From a virus: a stretch of 23,913 nt of DNA. Location: IMG/VR virus record IMGVR_UViG_3300037961_001651, positions 1 through 23,913 of that record. One strand, 5' to 3'. Every line of letters begins with the position of its first letter. Within the stretch, counting starts at the first letter, position 1. Below the pieces are notes generated by a model. It saw nothing but the letters and a program-made list of their open reading frames with translations, was not told where the DNA came from and ran no database searches. The translations under genes and the position numbers were made by a program. Of the stretch, positions 1 through 6,422 are shown piece after piece.

Positions 1-33
1 TATTTTATCAAATGGATTTTTTTCTATTGCCAT
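1..33 (-). CDS. Start of an unknown late gene, cut by the window edge
   Basis: On the minus strand an ATG at 33-31 opens a frame that stays open to the window edge and gives only 11 residues (MAIEKNPFDKI). Its start shares one base with the stop codon of the preceding gene (TAATG), the tight spacing seen through this leftward block. It lies downstream of the terminase and the two paralogous proteins, so a structural or packaging role is plausible by position only. Too little sequence is present to assign a family. Confidence 0.55.
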   Translation of the reverse strand, partial: MAIEKNPFDKI

Positions 34-557
34 TATATTGCTCTCTGTGTATTATAATTTTTGTAGTAATCTTTCATTACTGTTCCCCCTTTTTTCTTTT
101 CTGTAATTCCTTTTATAACTAATTTTGGATTAGCAGGTGCACCACTAGGCATATTGTCTAATACATATTTATATGCATTTTTAAATTGAGGTGTTTCTTT
201 TAATAATTTTTTTGCTTCTTCTTCTGAAGATGCTTTAATAGTAACATTATTAATATTATCTCCAATTCTAAAACTACCTTTTTCACCACGATAAAACATT
301 TTAGGACTTATTACTTTAAAGTTAATTTTGTATTCATTTAAAGGTGAAGCTGATTTACCAAACTTATTAATTAACTTTGACTTTAATTCAGAATCTGTTA
401 TTAAGTCTTCATCTTTTTGTTTATAAAAATTATCTAAAGTTTTTTCATCAGACTTTGTTAAATTTTTATTTGCATATGTTTCAAGTATTTTTTGAGCTTT
501 AGTTTTTGTTGTAGCTCCTGTTAATAGTTTACTTAAACCTGATAGTGCTTTTGTCAT
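33..557 (-). CDS. Phage protein sharing both termini with its neighbour (short paralog)
   Basis: 174 residues, lysine-rich, no signal peptide or membrane segment. I do not recognise a family. Its first 30 or so residues (MTKALSGLSKLLTG, then KAQKILETY) closely match the start of the upstream 348-residue protein, and its last 14 (KDYYKNYNTQRAI plus a preceding Gly-Gly pair) are nearly identical to that protein's end, while the middles differ. The start ATG overlaps the stop of that gene (ATGA), so the two are translationally coupled. It sits between terminase and further late genes, so it is probably a minor virion or ejected protein; that is an inference from position. Confidence 0.8.
   Translation of the reverse strand: MTKALSGLSKLLTGATTKTKAQKILETYANKNLTKSDEKTLDNFYKQKDEDLITDSELKSKLINKFGKSASPLNEYKINFKVISPKMFYRGEKGSFRIGDNINNVTIKASSEEEAKKLLKETPQFKNAYKYVLDNMPSGAPANPKLVIKGITEKKKGGTVMKDYYKNYNTQRAI
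42..74. repeat. 33-bp direct repeat at the 3' ends of two paralogous genes (mate at 563-595)
   Basis: Positions 42-74 and 563-595 match with one mismatch. Each copy encodes the shared C-terminal tail (DYYKNYNTQR) of the two leftward paralogs, so the similarity is kept at DNA level and not only in the protein. This suggests recent duplication or gene conversion of the tail-coding end. Confidence 0.75.
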
Positions 558-1600
558 ATTAGTCTCTGTGTATTATAATTTTTGTAATAATCTTTTGCTA
601 TCATTCCACCTTTTTCATAATTTTGTATATTTGTAAATCTAGGATTTTTTGCTAATACTAAAGGACCAACTTGAATTACTTCATCTGCAGATTCAATCGC
701 TGTTTGTTTAGGAATTATGTTATCACCTTGTTTAAAATTTTCTCTTGTATAAAATACACCATGTCTTCTTGGGTCATAACCTATTTGAACATACTCTGAA
801 TTATTAATAAGTTCATTAGCTATTTTTTCTAATTCTTTTGGATTATGATTTACCCATTGCCCTCTAATAGTTCCAAAAACATTTTTTCCATATTTTTGTC
901 CTTTATTTTTTCCACTTGTATATCTATCTCCTCTACCAACTCTAGCTGCTAAATTAGAACCATGTTTAAATTCTACATTTTGTAATAATGCAGTTGGTGA
1001 ATAAATAGTTTCTTTTTTACCTTTAGATGTTCTTGTTAATGTAGCAACCCATTTATCAAAATCTAAATATGCATGTATATCTAATCTTGTATCAATAATT
1101 TCCCCATCTTGAATATTTTTATTTAATTGATATACTCCTGCATTTTCTTTTACAATACCATCTTTATTATAAAGTTTATTTGCTCGTAAAACAAAAGGTA
1201 TTTCTTCAGATGGTGTTATAGAGGGAGAAGATTCAAAAGTTCCTATTGGTTTTAATTTTTCAACTGTATTTTTATGAGCTTCTATAGTTTTTCTACCCTC
1301 TGTAACATCTCTAACAGATTCTTCTAAATCTTCTATAATATCATCTTTATAACCTGAACTAGTTTTTGATAATTCTTCTTTTCTAATATCAAAATCTTTT
1401 TTTGTTATTTTTCTTCCAAAAAAATTACTTAAAGCTTCAAAAATATTTTTACTTTCATCTGCTTCAGGTAAACTTTGTAATCCTTTTTCTACTTTAGTAG
1501 GTGACTTGTCAATATAAGTTTCAAGAATTTCTTGTGCTCTAGTTTTAGGACTTCCTCCTTTAACTAAAAGTTCTGCAAAATTTGATAATGCTTTTGTCAT
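554..1600 (-). CDS. Phage protein sharing both termini with its neighbour (long paralog)
   Basis: 348 residues. The start ATG is preceded on the minus strand by AGGGGAAATT, a good ribosome binding site. Its N-terminus (MTKALSNFAELL, then RAQEILETY) and C-terminus (KDYYKNYNTQRLI after Gly-Gly) match the adjacent 174-residue protein, but the central 270 residues do not. The middle contains a segment GSNLAARVGRGDRYTSGK and a tail rich in aromatic and charged residues, with no catalytic motif I recognise. It follows the terminase by 29 bp in the same direction and is likely co-transcribed from the leftward promoter at 3266-3294. Likely virion-associated; function unknown. Confidence 0.82.
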   Translation of the reverse strand: MTKALSNFAELLVKGGSPKTRAQEILETYIDKSPTKVEKGLQSLPEADESKNIFEALSNFFGRKITKKDFDIRKEELSKTSSGYKDDIIEDLEESVRDVTEGRKTIEAHKNTVEKLKPIGTFESSPSITPSEEIPFVLRANKLYNKDGIVKENAGVYQLNKNIQDGEIIDTRLDIHAYLDFDKWVATLTRTSKGKKETIYSPTALLQNVEFKHGSNLAARVGRGDRYTSGKNKGQKYGKNVFGTIRGQWVNHNPKELEKIANELINNSEYVQIGYDPRRHGVFYTRENFKQGDNIIPKQTAIESADEVIQVGPLVLAKNPRFTNIQNYEKGGMIAKDYYKNYNTQRLI

Positions 1601-1629
1601 AATTTCCCCTATTAATTGTTATTATATCA

Positions 1630-3171
1630 CTAAGTTCTCCAATATGCAACCTTTTTTTTCATAGGTGGGTCATCCCACTCTGGGTCTTCAGGATGTTCTA
1701 GGTGCCAGGACTCTTTCATATAGTGTATTGCCATAGTCATAGCATCAACCTGGTCATCATGTGCTGCATTTGGAAAACGTAATAGTTCTTCTAATAAATC
1801 TTCTGACCATTTTCTATTACTAGGTATCCATACTCTACCTGCTTCCATCATGGGAGTTGCAGAATATACTCTAGCTACTTTATCTTTATCTGGTAAATAT
1901 TCTAAAACAGGTAACCCTGCTCTTCGCATATCTTGTATTAGTGATTGACCAGATGCTTTCTTTTCTATCATACAAACATCAGGTCTGTGTTCATCATATA
2001 ATTGTTGTGCTATACGTCTTAACTCTGGATATTCAAATCTACCTTTTATGTTTCCTAACAATATTAGTTGAGCTACATATTGTTCATAGCCATCCTCTGT
2101 TTCTTCATAGGTATGAAAGATTCCCCATGTTTGTATTACACTATAGTCTGCAGTTCTTGATGTAGAGAACGCAGTATCATAAGTCTGTATTATAAATTCA
2201 CAAGGTGGTGGCTCTTCATCTTCCCAATACTGTATCCATTTCTTTTTTATGATACCTCCCTCATCAGGAGTTGGGTCTTGCATGTAAAGTGCGTTCCAAT
2301 ATCGAGAACCATTAGATGCTTTTATCTCTGCTTCGTCTACCTTGAGAACATCATCAGGTTTCCACTCTGGAAAATAGCTTGAACCCACAGGCAACTGCAG
2401 TAACGAAGCTGACTCCTCGTCTAACCAGGCAGGTATTCGTACCACATGCCAGGGAGTCACAGCATAATCACCTACATTCTCTTCTTGTTTTAGTAACCAT
2501 CCACATAAATCGTCATAATGATATCGTGTATTAATAATAAGAATAGAACCATTGGGCATAATACGTGTTCGTAGTCCTGATGGATACCATTCTTTTACAT
2601 ATCTTCTTCCTGCTGCAGAGAATGAGTCCTCTTCAGACATCACATCATCTAATATAGCTATGTGAGCTCCTCGACCTGCTATCTGTGACCTAACACCTGC
2701 TGCATAGTACGTGCCATTTTGGTTTGTCTTCCATTTTCCTGCAGCTCTTACGTCACTTCTTAGAGAAACACCTTTGAATATGTTTTGAAATCGTTCATCA
2801 TTTACAATATCTCTTACACTTCTACCAAAATCACTAGATAATTGGTCACTATGGGAAACAGTTAGTATTTCATGCTCTGGATTTCTACCAATATACCATG
2901 CAGGAAACAGTTTAGAACAGATTACAGACTTGGAACTACGTGGAGGTAGAAAGACCATAAGTCTTTTTATCTCTCCAGATTCTAATTGTTGTAGTTTATG
3001 GCTAATTAACTCTATGTGGCGACCCATTTTCCAATCAGAAACAAGGGTTGGAGCTAATGTTCTAACAAAAGTGACAAAGTTTTCTTTAGATTCTTGTTTT
3101 ATTTTTGTTTGTAACAAAGTATCTAAGTGAATATAGGGACTTATAGTATCTATAGTCTGTATAGTTTCCAA
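1630..3171 (-). CDS. terL: Terminase large subunit (DNA packaging ATPase/nuclease)
   Basis: 513 residues, the usual length for a phage large terminase, which pumps DNA into the procapsid and cuts it. Seen in the sequence: an ATPase Walker A-like FLPPRSSKS at about 74-82, a Walker B AILDDVMSEED near 172, the coupling segment INTRYHYDD, then the RNase H-fold nuclease with its first acidic motif QTYDTAFS and the late acidic motif AAHDDQVDAM close to the C-terminus. The start is TTG, with no in-frame ATG before an upstream stop; an AGG sequence lies about nine bases before it. The N-terminal FVTFVRTLAPTLVSDWKMG is typical of the family, which supports starting here and not at the internal methionine. 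It is the first gene of the leftward late block. Confidence 0.96.
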   Translation of the reverse strand: METIQTIDTISPYIHLDTLLQTKIKQESKENFVTFVRTLAPTLVSDWKMGRHIELISHKLQQLESGEIKRLMVFLPPRSSKSVICSKLFPAWYIGRNPEHEILTVSHSDQLSSDFGRSVRDIVNDERFQNIFKGVSLRSDVRAAGKWKTNQNGTYYAAGVRSQIAGRGAHIAILDDVMSEEDSFSAAGRRYVKEWYPSGLRTRIMPNGSILIINTRYHYDDLCGWLLKQEENVGDYAVTPWHVVRIPAWLDEESASLLQLPVGSSYFPEWKPDDVLKVDEAEIKASNGSRYWNALYMQDPTPDEGGIIKKKWIQYWEDEEPPPCEFIIQTYDTAFSTSRTADYSVIQTWGIFHTYEETEDGYEQYVAQLILLGNIKGRFEYPELRRIAQQLYDEHRPDVCMIEKKASGQSLIQDMRRAGLPVLEYLPDKDKVARVYSATPMMEAGRVWIPSNRKWSEDLLEELLRFPNAAHDDQVDAMTMAIHYMKESWHLEHPEDPEWDDPPMKKKVAYWRT

Positions 3172-3265
3172 TATATGTAAACCTATTGTATGTTATGATA
3201 TGAAAATAATAATAAAAACAAATAAAAGATAAACAAAGTACATTTATTTTTATTAACTATATATA

Positions 3266-3294
3266 ATTATACATAACTCCCCCACGTTTGTCAA
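3266..3294 (-). promoter_or_regulatory. Consensus sigma-70 promoter for the leftward late genes
   Basis: Read on the minus strand: TTGACA (3294-3289), a 17-base spacer containing GGGGG, then TATAAT (3271-3266). Both hexamers are perfect consensus. Transcription would start near 3259 and give an untranslated leader of about 88 bases before the terminase. Recognition by host RNA polymerase is inferred from the consensus. Confidence 0.85.
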
Positions 3295-3393
3295 GTATTT
3301 TTTTATATTTTTATTATTTACCCTAGTATTTTGATGCATATATGGGGGTGGGGTATATATATATACAGCACAGCACAATTTTTTTTGCTAGGC

Positions 3394-3411
3394 TGTGACA
3401 TTTTTACAACA
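3394..3411 (+). promoter_or_regulatory. TGTGACAT-N5-CAACA motif, copy 1
   Basis: TGTGACATTTTTACAACA. First of five similar 18-base sites, all in the non-coding control regions (others at 3491, 5045, 5065 and 5127). The outer bases form a weak dyad (TGTG, ten bases, AACA), the shape of a dimeric regulator site. Confidence 0.5.
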
Positions 3412-3490
3412 CTGTCAAAATTCCAACAATAAATGATATCTTATGAGAACAAAACGAGAACCTGGACTTGTCAAGTAAATAATTTGACAT

Positions 3491-3508
3491 TGTGACATTA
3501 TGGCAACA
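3491..3508 (+). promoter_or_regulatory. TGTGACAT-N5-CAACA motif, copy 2
   Basis: TGTGACATTATGGCAACA. It lies 17 bases upstream of a TATAAT at 3514-3519 if TGTGAC is counted as a -35 box, so it could instead be a promoter element. Confidence 0.5.
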
Positions 3509-3669
3509 GTTATTATAATTGCATAAATTTAAAAAAATATTCTATTTAATTATATTTTATATACTTTTCATTATATAAATTATTTAATAAATAATAATTA
3601 CAGTTATTACAATTAATATAATAGTTATGATAATTAATTATATTTTATATATATATAGTTATACTGGTC

Positions 3670-3703
3670 TATAGGAAAATCCTATAATAGATATAGGTTT
3701 ACA
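3670..3703 (+). repeat. 34-bp palindromic control element, copy A
   Basis: Begins with the perfect palindrome TATAGGAAAATCCTATA (7-base arms, 3-base centre) and ends in TATAGGTTTACA. All 34 bases are identical to copy B at 4818-4851. The terminal TTTACA is well placed to be the -35 box of the promoter at 3698-3726, which puts the palindrome directly upstream of it, where an activator or repressor could sit. Confidence 0.75.
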
Positions 3704-3726
3704 CTATAATATATATTTGCTATTAG
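3698..3726 (+). promoter_or_regulatory. Possible rightward promoter after element A
   Basis: TTTACA (3698-3703), 17 bases, TATTAG (3721-3726). The -10 box is poor; the case rests on equivalent placement of -35/-10 pairs after copies B and D of the same element. It would serve the 55-residue and Gp88-like genes. Confidence 0.4.
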
Positions 3727-3760
3727 TTAATTATTATTAATTTAACAAAGGAAAAATAAA

Positions 3761-3928
3761 ATGAATACAAAAGAAAAAAACAAAAATAAAAATATTGATA
3801 ATAATATTATTGATAAAGAGGTTAATGAAAATAACATAGTAGATAATAATATTTTTATTAATGATATAAAAGACAATATAAATAATAATAAAAGTATTGA
3901 TAATATATTTATAATTGATACTATATAA
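3761..3928 (+). CDS. 55-residue Asn/Ile/Asp/Lys-rich small protein
   Basis: Starts MNTKEKNKNKNIDNN and consists almost wholly of Asn, Ile, Asp and Lys, with no motif. Reasons to believe it is a gene: the open frame is complete, and the leader AATTTAACAAAGGAAAAATA before ATG is nearly identical to the leader of the next gene, giving the same Shine-Dalgarno spacing. Against it: the composition is what AT-rich DNA gives by chance. If translated it is probably disordered. No function can be assigned; the leader duplication suggests it is expressed together with the Gp88-like gene 27 bases downstream. Confidence 0.5.
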   Translation: MNTKEKNKNKNIDNNIIDKEVNENNIVDNNIFINDIKDNINNNKSIDNIFIIDTI

Positions 3929-3955
3929 TTTTAATTTAACAAAAGGAAAAATAAA

Positions 3956-4648
3956 ATGAAAAAAGAAAATTTATTATGTATATCAAAATTAAATGGGAAA
4001 CTATCTCAATTTAATGCTATTTCTACATATACACTTGAAAATAATTTTTGTATTAAAATGCATAAAGCAAAAAAAGAAAATGTAATTTGTACGTATTGCT
4101 ATAGTCATGATAGTTTAAACAAGTTTCGATTCCCTAGTTTAAACAATGCATTAAAAAGAAATAGCAATATCTTAAGTAATAGATTGTTAACAAGTAAAGA
4201 AATAAAAGAAAATTATATTTTTAATAGTCATAGTTTCAGATTTAATGCACATGGCGAGTTGATAAACGAATTACATTTAAAAAACTTAATTAATATTTGT
4301 TTACATAATCCAAACACTAATTTTGGATTGTGGAGTAAAAGAAAAGATTTAATTAAAAAATATTTTAAATTAAATGAAAAACCTAAAAACTTAATATTAA
4401 TTTATAGCAACCCTATTGTTAATAATATTTTACCAGAAAATAAGATACCAGAATTTTTTGATAAAACTTTTAATAATGTACATCATGATGTTAATATTGA
4501 AAAACAAAATTGTACGAATCAGAAATGTATAGATTGTTTAAAATGTTATAAACACGATACAACAAAAACAATAGTAGAAGCTGTCAAGTTAAATGGTAGA
4601 GTAAAAAAAGACTTGCCAAAAATAACAGTTATTAGAAAAGCTTTATAA
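3956..4648 (+). CDS. Gp88-like phage protein with cysteine motifs
   Basis: 230 residues. A CTYCYSH motif at about residues 45-51 and a cluster CTNQKCIDCLKC near residue 185 suggest metal or iron-sulfur binding. The segment HSFRFNAHGEL followed by PNTNFGLWSKR resembles the core of the phage 'gene product 88' family known from mycobacteriophages, whose role is unknown; this match is from memory of the motif pattern. The gene is monocistronic or in a pair with the 55-residue gene, and is closed by a strong intrinsic terminator at 4666-4702. It begins with AAAAGGAAAAATAAA before ATG. Other possibilities: a radical-SAM-like or zinc-binding regulator. It lies in the earliest-expressed position right of the control region, which fits a host takeover role (inference). 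Confidence 0.85.
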   Translation: MKKENLLCISKLNGKLSQFNAISTYTLENNFCIKMHKAKKENVICTYCYSHDSLNKFRFPSLNNALKRNSNILSNRLLTSKEIKENYIFNSHSFRFNAHGELINELHLKNLINICLHNPNTNFGLWSKRKDLIKKYFKLNEKPKNLILIYSNPIVNNILPENKIPEFFDKTFNNVHHDVNIEKQNCTNQKCIDCLKCYKHDTTKTIVEAVKLNGRVKKDLPKITVIRKAL

Positions 4649-4665
4649 TTTCATAAACTCCCAAT

Positions 4666-4702
4666 AAAAGCTAGTAGTATTAATTTATTACTAGCTTTTT
4701 TT
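4666..4702 (+). terminator. Intrinsic terminator after the Gp88-like gene
   Basis: 11-bp perfect stem AAAAGCTAGTA (4666-4676) with TACTAGCTTTT (4689-4699), a 12-base loop and a run of seven T. Confidence 0.88.
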
Positions 4703-4742
4703 ATATCTACTATACAATTAAAAAGCTTTTTAAAGCTCATAG

Positions 4743-4769
4743 AGTACCATTAAATAAAATTATGGTACT
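4743..4769. other. Short inverted repeat (stem-loop)
   Basis: AGTACCAT (4743-4750) and ATGGTACT (4762-4769) form a perfect 8-bp stem with an 11-base AT loop. No T-run follows. It lies in the otherwise featureless stretch between the Gp88 terminator and element B; it may be an operator or an RNA hairpin. Confidence 0.4.
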
Positions 4770-4817
4770 ATCTAGCATAAAATAAAATTAAGTTAATCAG
4801 TAAGCCTTAAAACCTGG

Positions 4818-4851
4818 TATAGGAAAATCCTATAATAGATATAGGTTTACA
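4818..4851 (+). repeat. 34-bp palindromic control element, copy B
   Basis: Identical over all 34 bases to copy A at 3670-3703. It is followed by a plausible -10 (TATACT, 4868-4873) 16 bases after the terminal TTTACA, so it may start the short RNA that ends at the 4993-5026 terminator. Confidence 0.75.
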
Positions 4852-4891
4852 TAATAATAATATACTATATACTTAATAATAATAATATATA

Positions 4892-4951
4892 AATATAAAA
4901 CACTTATAAAGATATTTATATAATATAAAACACTTATAAAGATATTTATAT
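4892..4951. repeat. Perfect tandem repeat, 2 x 30 bp
   Basis: 4892-4921 and 4922-4951 are identical. Each unit contains AACACTTATAAAG between the self-complementary arms ATAT/ATAT, so each can fold into a weak hairpin. It could be an iteron-like pair (origin) or a repeated RNA element. Confidence 0.75.
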
Positions 4952-4992
4952 TTTATATTATTATTTTTTCATTTTATAATAACTCCTAAATT

Positions 4993-5026
4993 GAGGGTGT
5001 CAAAATAGTTGGCACTCTCTTTTTTT
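4993..5026 (+). terminator. Intrinsic terminator of the candidate short RNA
   Basis: GAGGGTGTCAA (4993-5003) pairs with TTGGCACTCTC (5009-5019) over 11 positions with two G-U pairs, a 5-base loop and seven T. No coding gene lies between this and the previous terminator. Confidence 0.85.
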
Positions 5027-5044
5027 ATGGTAAGCCTTAACCAG

Positions 5045-5062
5045 TGTGACATTTATGCAACA
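5045..5062 (+). promoter_or_regulatory. TGTGACAT-N5-CAACA motif, copy 3
   Basis: TGTGACATTTATGCAACA. Only 20 bases before copy 4, so the two sites lie on nearly the same face of the helix two turns apart. Confidence 0.5.
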
Positions 5063-5064
5063 GG

Positions 5065-5082
5065 TGTGACATATTTATCACT
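5065..5082 (+). promoter_or_regulatory. TGTGACAT motif, copy 4
   Basis: TGTGACATATTTATCACT, the most palindromic half-site pair (TGTGA and TCAC). It abuts element C. Confidence 0.45.
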
Positions 5083-5126
5083 ATAGGAAAATCCTATAAT
5101 AACTATAGAAAAAACCTATACCAGGG
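5082..5126 (+). repeat. Palindromic control element, copy C (variant)
   Basis: The first 20 bases match copies A and B, including the 17-base palindrome. It then diverges to ACTATAG and ends in CCTATACCAGG, the reverse complement of CCTGGTATAGG found at the left edge of copy B. It lacks the TTTACA end, so it may be a binding site without its own promoter. It is flanked by TGTGACAT copies 4 and 5. Confidence 0.65.
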
Positions 5127-5144
5127 TGTGACATAAATACCACA
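5127..5144 (+). promoter_or_regulatory. TGTGACAT motif, copy 5
   Basis: TGTGACATAAATACCACA: outer dyad TGTG, ten bases, CACA. It lies 25 bases upstream of the -35 box of the promoter at 5170-5198, in activator position. Confidence 0.45.
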
Positions 5145-5169
5145 CAGAAAAATTATTTTTAATATACTA

Positions 5170-5198
5170 TTGACAACATAAAAAATTTTTGATATATA
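5170..5198 (+). promoter_or_regulatory. Sigma-70-like promoter for the early rightward operon
   Basis: TTGACA (5170-5175), 17-base spacer, TATATA (5193-5198); TATATT at 5195-5200 is a second reading with a 19-base spacer. Start would be near 5205, about 35 bases before the first gene. Confidence 0.72.
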
Positions 5199-5238
5199 TT
5201 GTATAGTTTTTATTAATTATTAAATGGAGTTTGTAAAT

Positions 5239-5400
5239 ATGAATAAGGAAGATTATATAGAAAAGTTAGAAAAAGAAAATAAAGAATTAAGAAAGTTAAT
5301 TAATAACTACAAAAGTTTAGTTATAAGACATAATGAATTAAAGATGGATACTAAACTGTTTTGGGATAGTGCATTATTATTAACAACATATAAAATATAA
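5239..5400 (+). CDS. 53-residue coiled-coil small protein
   Basis: First gene after the promoter at 5170-5198, with TGGAG about ten bases before ATG. The first 25 residues (MNKEDYIEKLEKENKELRKL) show leucine/isoleucine heptad spacing and dense charge, a short coiled coil. The rest (FWDSALLLTTYKI) is hydrophobic. No family is recognised; a small dimeric regulator or host-factor binder is possible. Confidence 0.72.
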   Translation: MNKEDYIEKLEKENKELRKLINNYKSLVIRHNELKMDTKLFWDSALLLTTYKI

Positions 5401-5421
5401 TAAACAAGGGAGAATATATAT

Positions 5422-5724
5422 ATGTCTTATGTAATTAGAATAAGAAAAAATAAATTTAAACCTACATTAACATACAATAAATTTACTGCTAGAGAAGATA
5501 AAGAATATATAGAAGTAGATAGAACAGATAAGGGTAAATTAAAAATAGAAATAAATAATTTAGTTATATATGTTAATGCATTACCAATAGTAGACAATGC
5601 AACAATAGACTTACAAGGTGTTGAGATACTAGCTAACCATACGCAATTACAAGTATTTCAAAATAGAAAAAGTAAAACTAAAAAGACTATTGAACACACT
5701 ATAAGTTTATTAAATAGAGATTAA
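5422..5724 (+). CDS. Hypothetical early protein, 100 residues
   Basis: Begins MSYVIRIRKNKFKPTLTYNK after AAGGGAG. It is rich in alternating hydrophobic and charged residues (KLKIEINNLVIYVNALPIVD, then a segment IDLQGVEILANHTQLQVF), so mainly beta strands are expected, and the C-terminus is basic (RKSKTKK). No catalytic motif is seen. It lies 21 bases after the coiled-coil gene and ends before a hairpin at 5733-5762. Function unknown. Confidence 0.8.
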   Translation: MSYVIRIRKNKFKPTLTYNKFTAREDKEYIEVDRTDKGKLKIEINNLVIYVNALPIVDNATIDLQGVEILANHTQLQVFQNRKSKTKKTIEHTISLLNRD

Positions 5725-5732
5725 AAATAATT

Positions 5733-5762
5733 GGTGCTATTGAATTAATTTTTAATAGCACC
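5733..5762 (+). terminator. Hairpin between early genes (weak terminator or regulatory stem)
   Basis: GGTGCTATT (5733-5741) pairs perfectly with AATAGCACC (5754-5762) around a 12-base loop. No T-run follows, so complete termination is unlikely; a transcription damper or mRNA end-stabiliser is as likely. The methyltransferase gene begins 24 bases later. Confidence 0.5.
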
Positions 5763-5786
5763 ATTCAACCATAGGAGAATATAAGT

Positions 5787-6407
5787 ATGAATAAAAAATT
5801 AAAAGTTTTAGTAGCTTGTGAATATTCTGGAACAGTAAGGGATGCCTTTGCAAAACTAGGGCATGATGCATGGAGTTGTGACATTTTACCATCTGAATCA
5901 GAAGGCAATCATATACAAGGAGATGTTATAGAACAGTTAGATAAGGGTTGGGATTTAATGGTGGCACATCCTCCTTGTACTCATTTAGCAGTAAGTGGTG
6001 CTAGATGGTTTACAGAAGGAGTAAAGCCTTGGTCATTGCAGGAAGATGCATTAGATTTTGTAAGAAAATTATTAAATGCACCAATAAAAAGAATAGCTAT
6101 AGAAAATCCAATAAGTGTTATATCAACAAAAATTAGAAAACCCAACCAGATTATACAACCTTGGATGTTTGGAGATTTAGCAACAAAAACTACTTGTTTA
6201 TGGACTAAGGGATTACCTAACTTAATTCCTAGTGTTACTAAAAAACCTGAGTTAGAATATCACTACACTAAGTCAGGTCGTAGGATGCAGAAGTGGATGT
6301 ATGATATTAGATGTAAGACTACTAAAAATGGTCTTAGACAAAAGTTAGCTAGTAAAACATTCAAAGGAATAGCAGATGCTATGGCAAATCAATGGAGTAA
6401 AATATAA
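5787..6407 (+). CDS. Cytosine-C5 DNA methyltransferase-like protein
   Basis: 206 residues, preceded by TAGGAG. Seen: an N-terminal SAM-binding strand VLVACEYSGTVRDAF (about 7-21), a second strand SCDILPSE, GDV at 45-47, then HPPCT at 61-65 whose Cys64 corresponds to the catalytic cysteine of C5 methylases (usually PPCQ), and IENP at 105-108 matching the catalytic ENV/ENP motif. The protein is about half the length of a classical C5 methylase and has no room for a full target recognition domain or the late motifs IX-X. This small form is common in phages. A role in protecting phage DNA from host restriction is the usual interpretation; activity is inferred. The C-terminus is basic and may contact DNA. 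Confidence 0.85.
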   Translation: MNKKLKVLVACEYSGTVRDAFAKLGHDAWSCDILPSESEGNHIQGDVIEQLDKGWDLMVAHPPCTHLAVSGARWFTEGVKPWSLQEDALDFVRKLLNAPIKRIAIENPISVISTKIRKPNQIIQPWMFGDLATKTTCLWTKGLPNLIPSVTKKPELEYHYTKSGRRMQKWMYDIRCKTTKNGLRQKLASKTFKGIADAMANQWSKI

Positions 6408-6422
6408 GGAAAGGAAAAAAAT

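Larger units (their letters stand above)
3172..3760. other. Divergent non-coding control region between late (left) and early (right) genes
   Basis: 589 bases with no convincing gene on either strand. It holds the leftward promoter, two TGTGACAT motifs, the first 34-bp palindromic element, a G-rich patch beside an alternating TA run (GGGGGTGGGG then TATATATATATA, near 3343-3365) and very AT-rich stretches at 3515-3660. A regulatory region or replication origin would both fit; the sequence alone does not decide. Confidence 0.6.
4880..5026 (+). ncRNA. Candidate short untranslated RNA between element B and a terminator
   Basis: The segment from just after the TTTACA-16-TATACT pair to the terminator is about 145 bases and has no ATG-started frame of note, so a promoter and a strong terminator flank sequence without a gene. 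It contains two tandem 30-base repeats. The 5' end is approximate and expression is inferred. Confidence 0.35.

Noticed and set aside
3394-5144. CRISPR array from the TGTGACAT repeats
   Set aside because: The units are short, imperfect and irregularly spaced, with no spacers of constant length and no cas genes.
3394-5144. CRP binding sites
   Set aside because: The half-sites are ten bases apart, not the eight expected between TGTG and CACA in a CRP site, and most right halves are poor.
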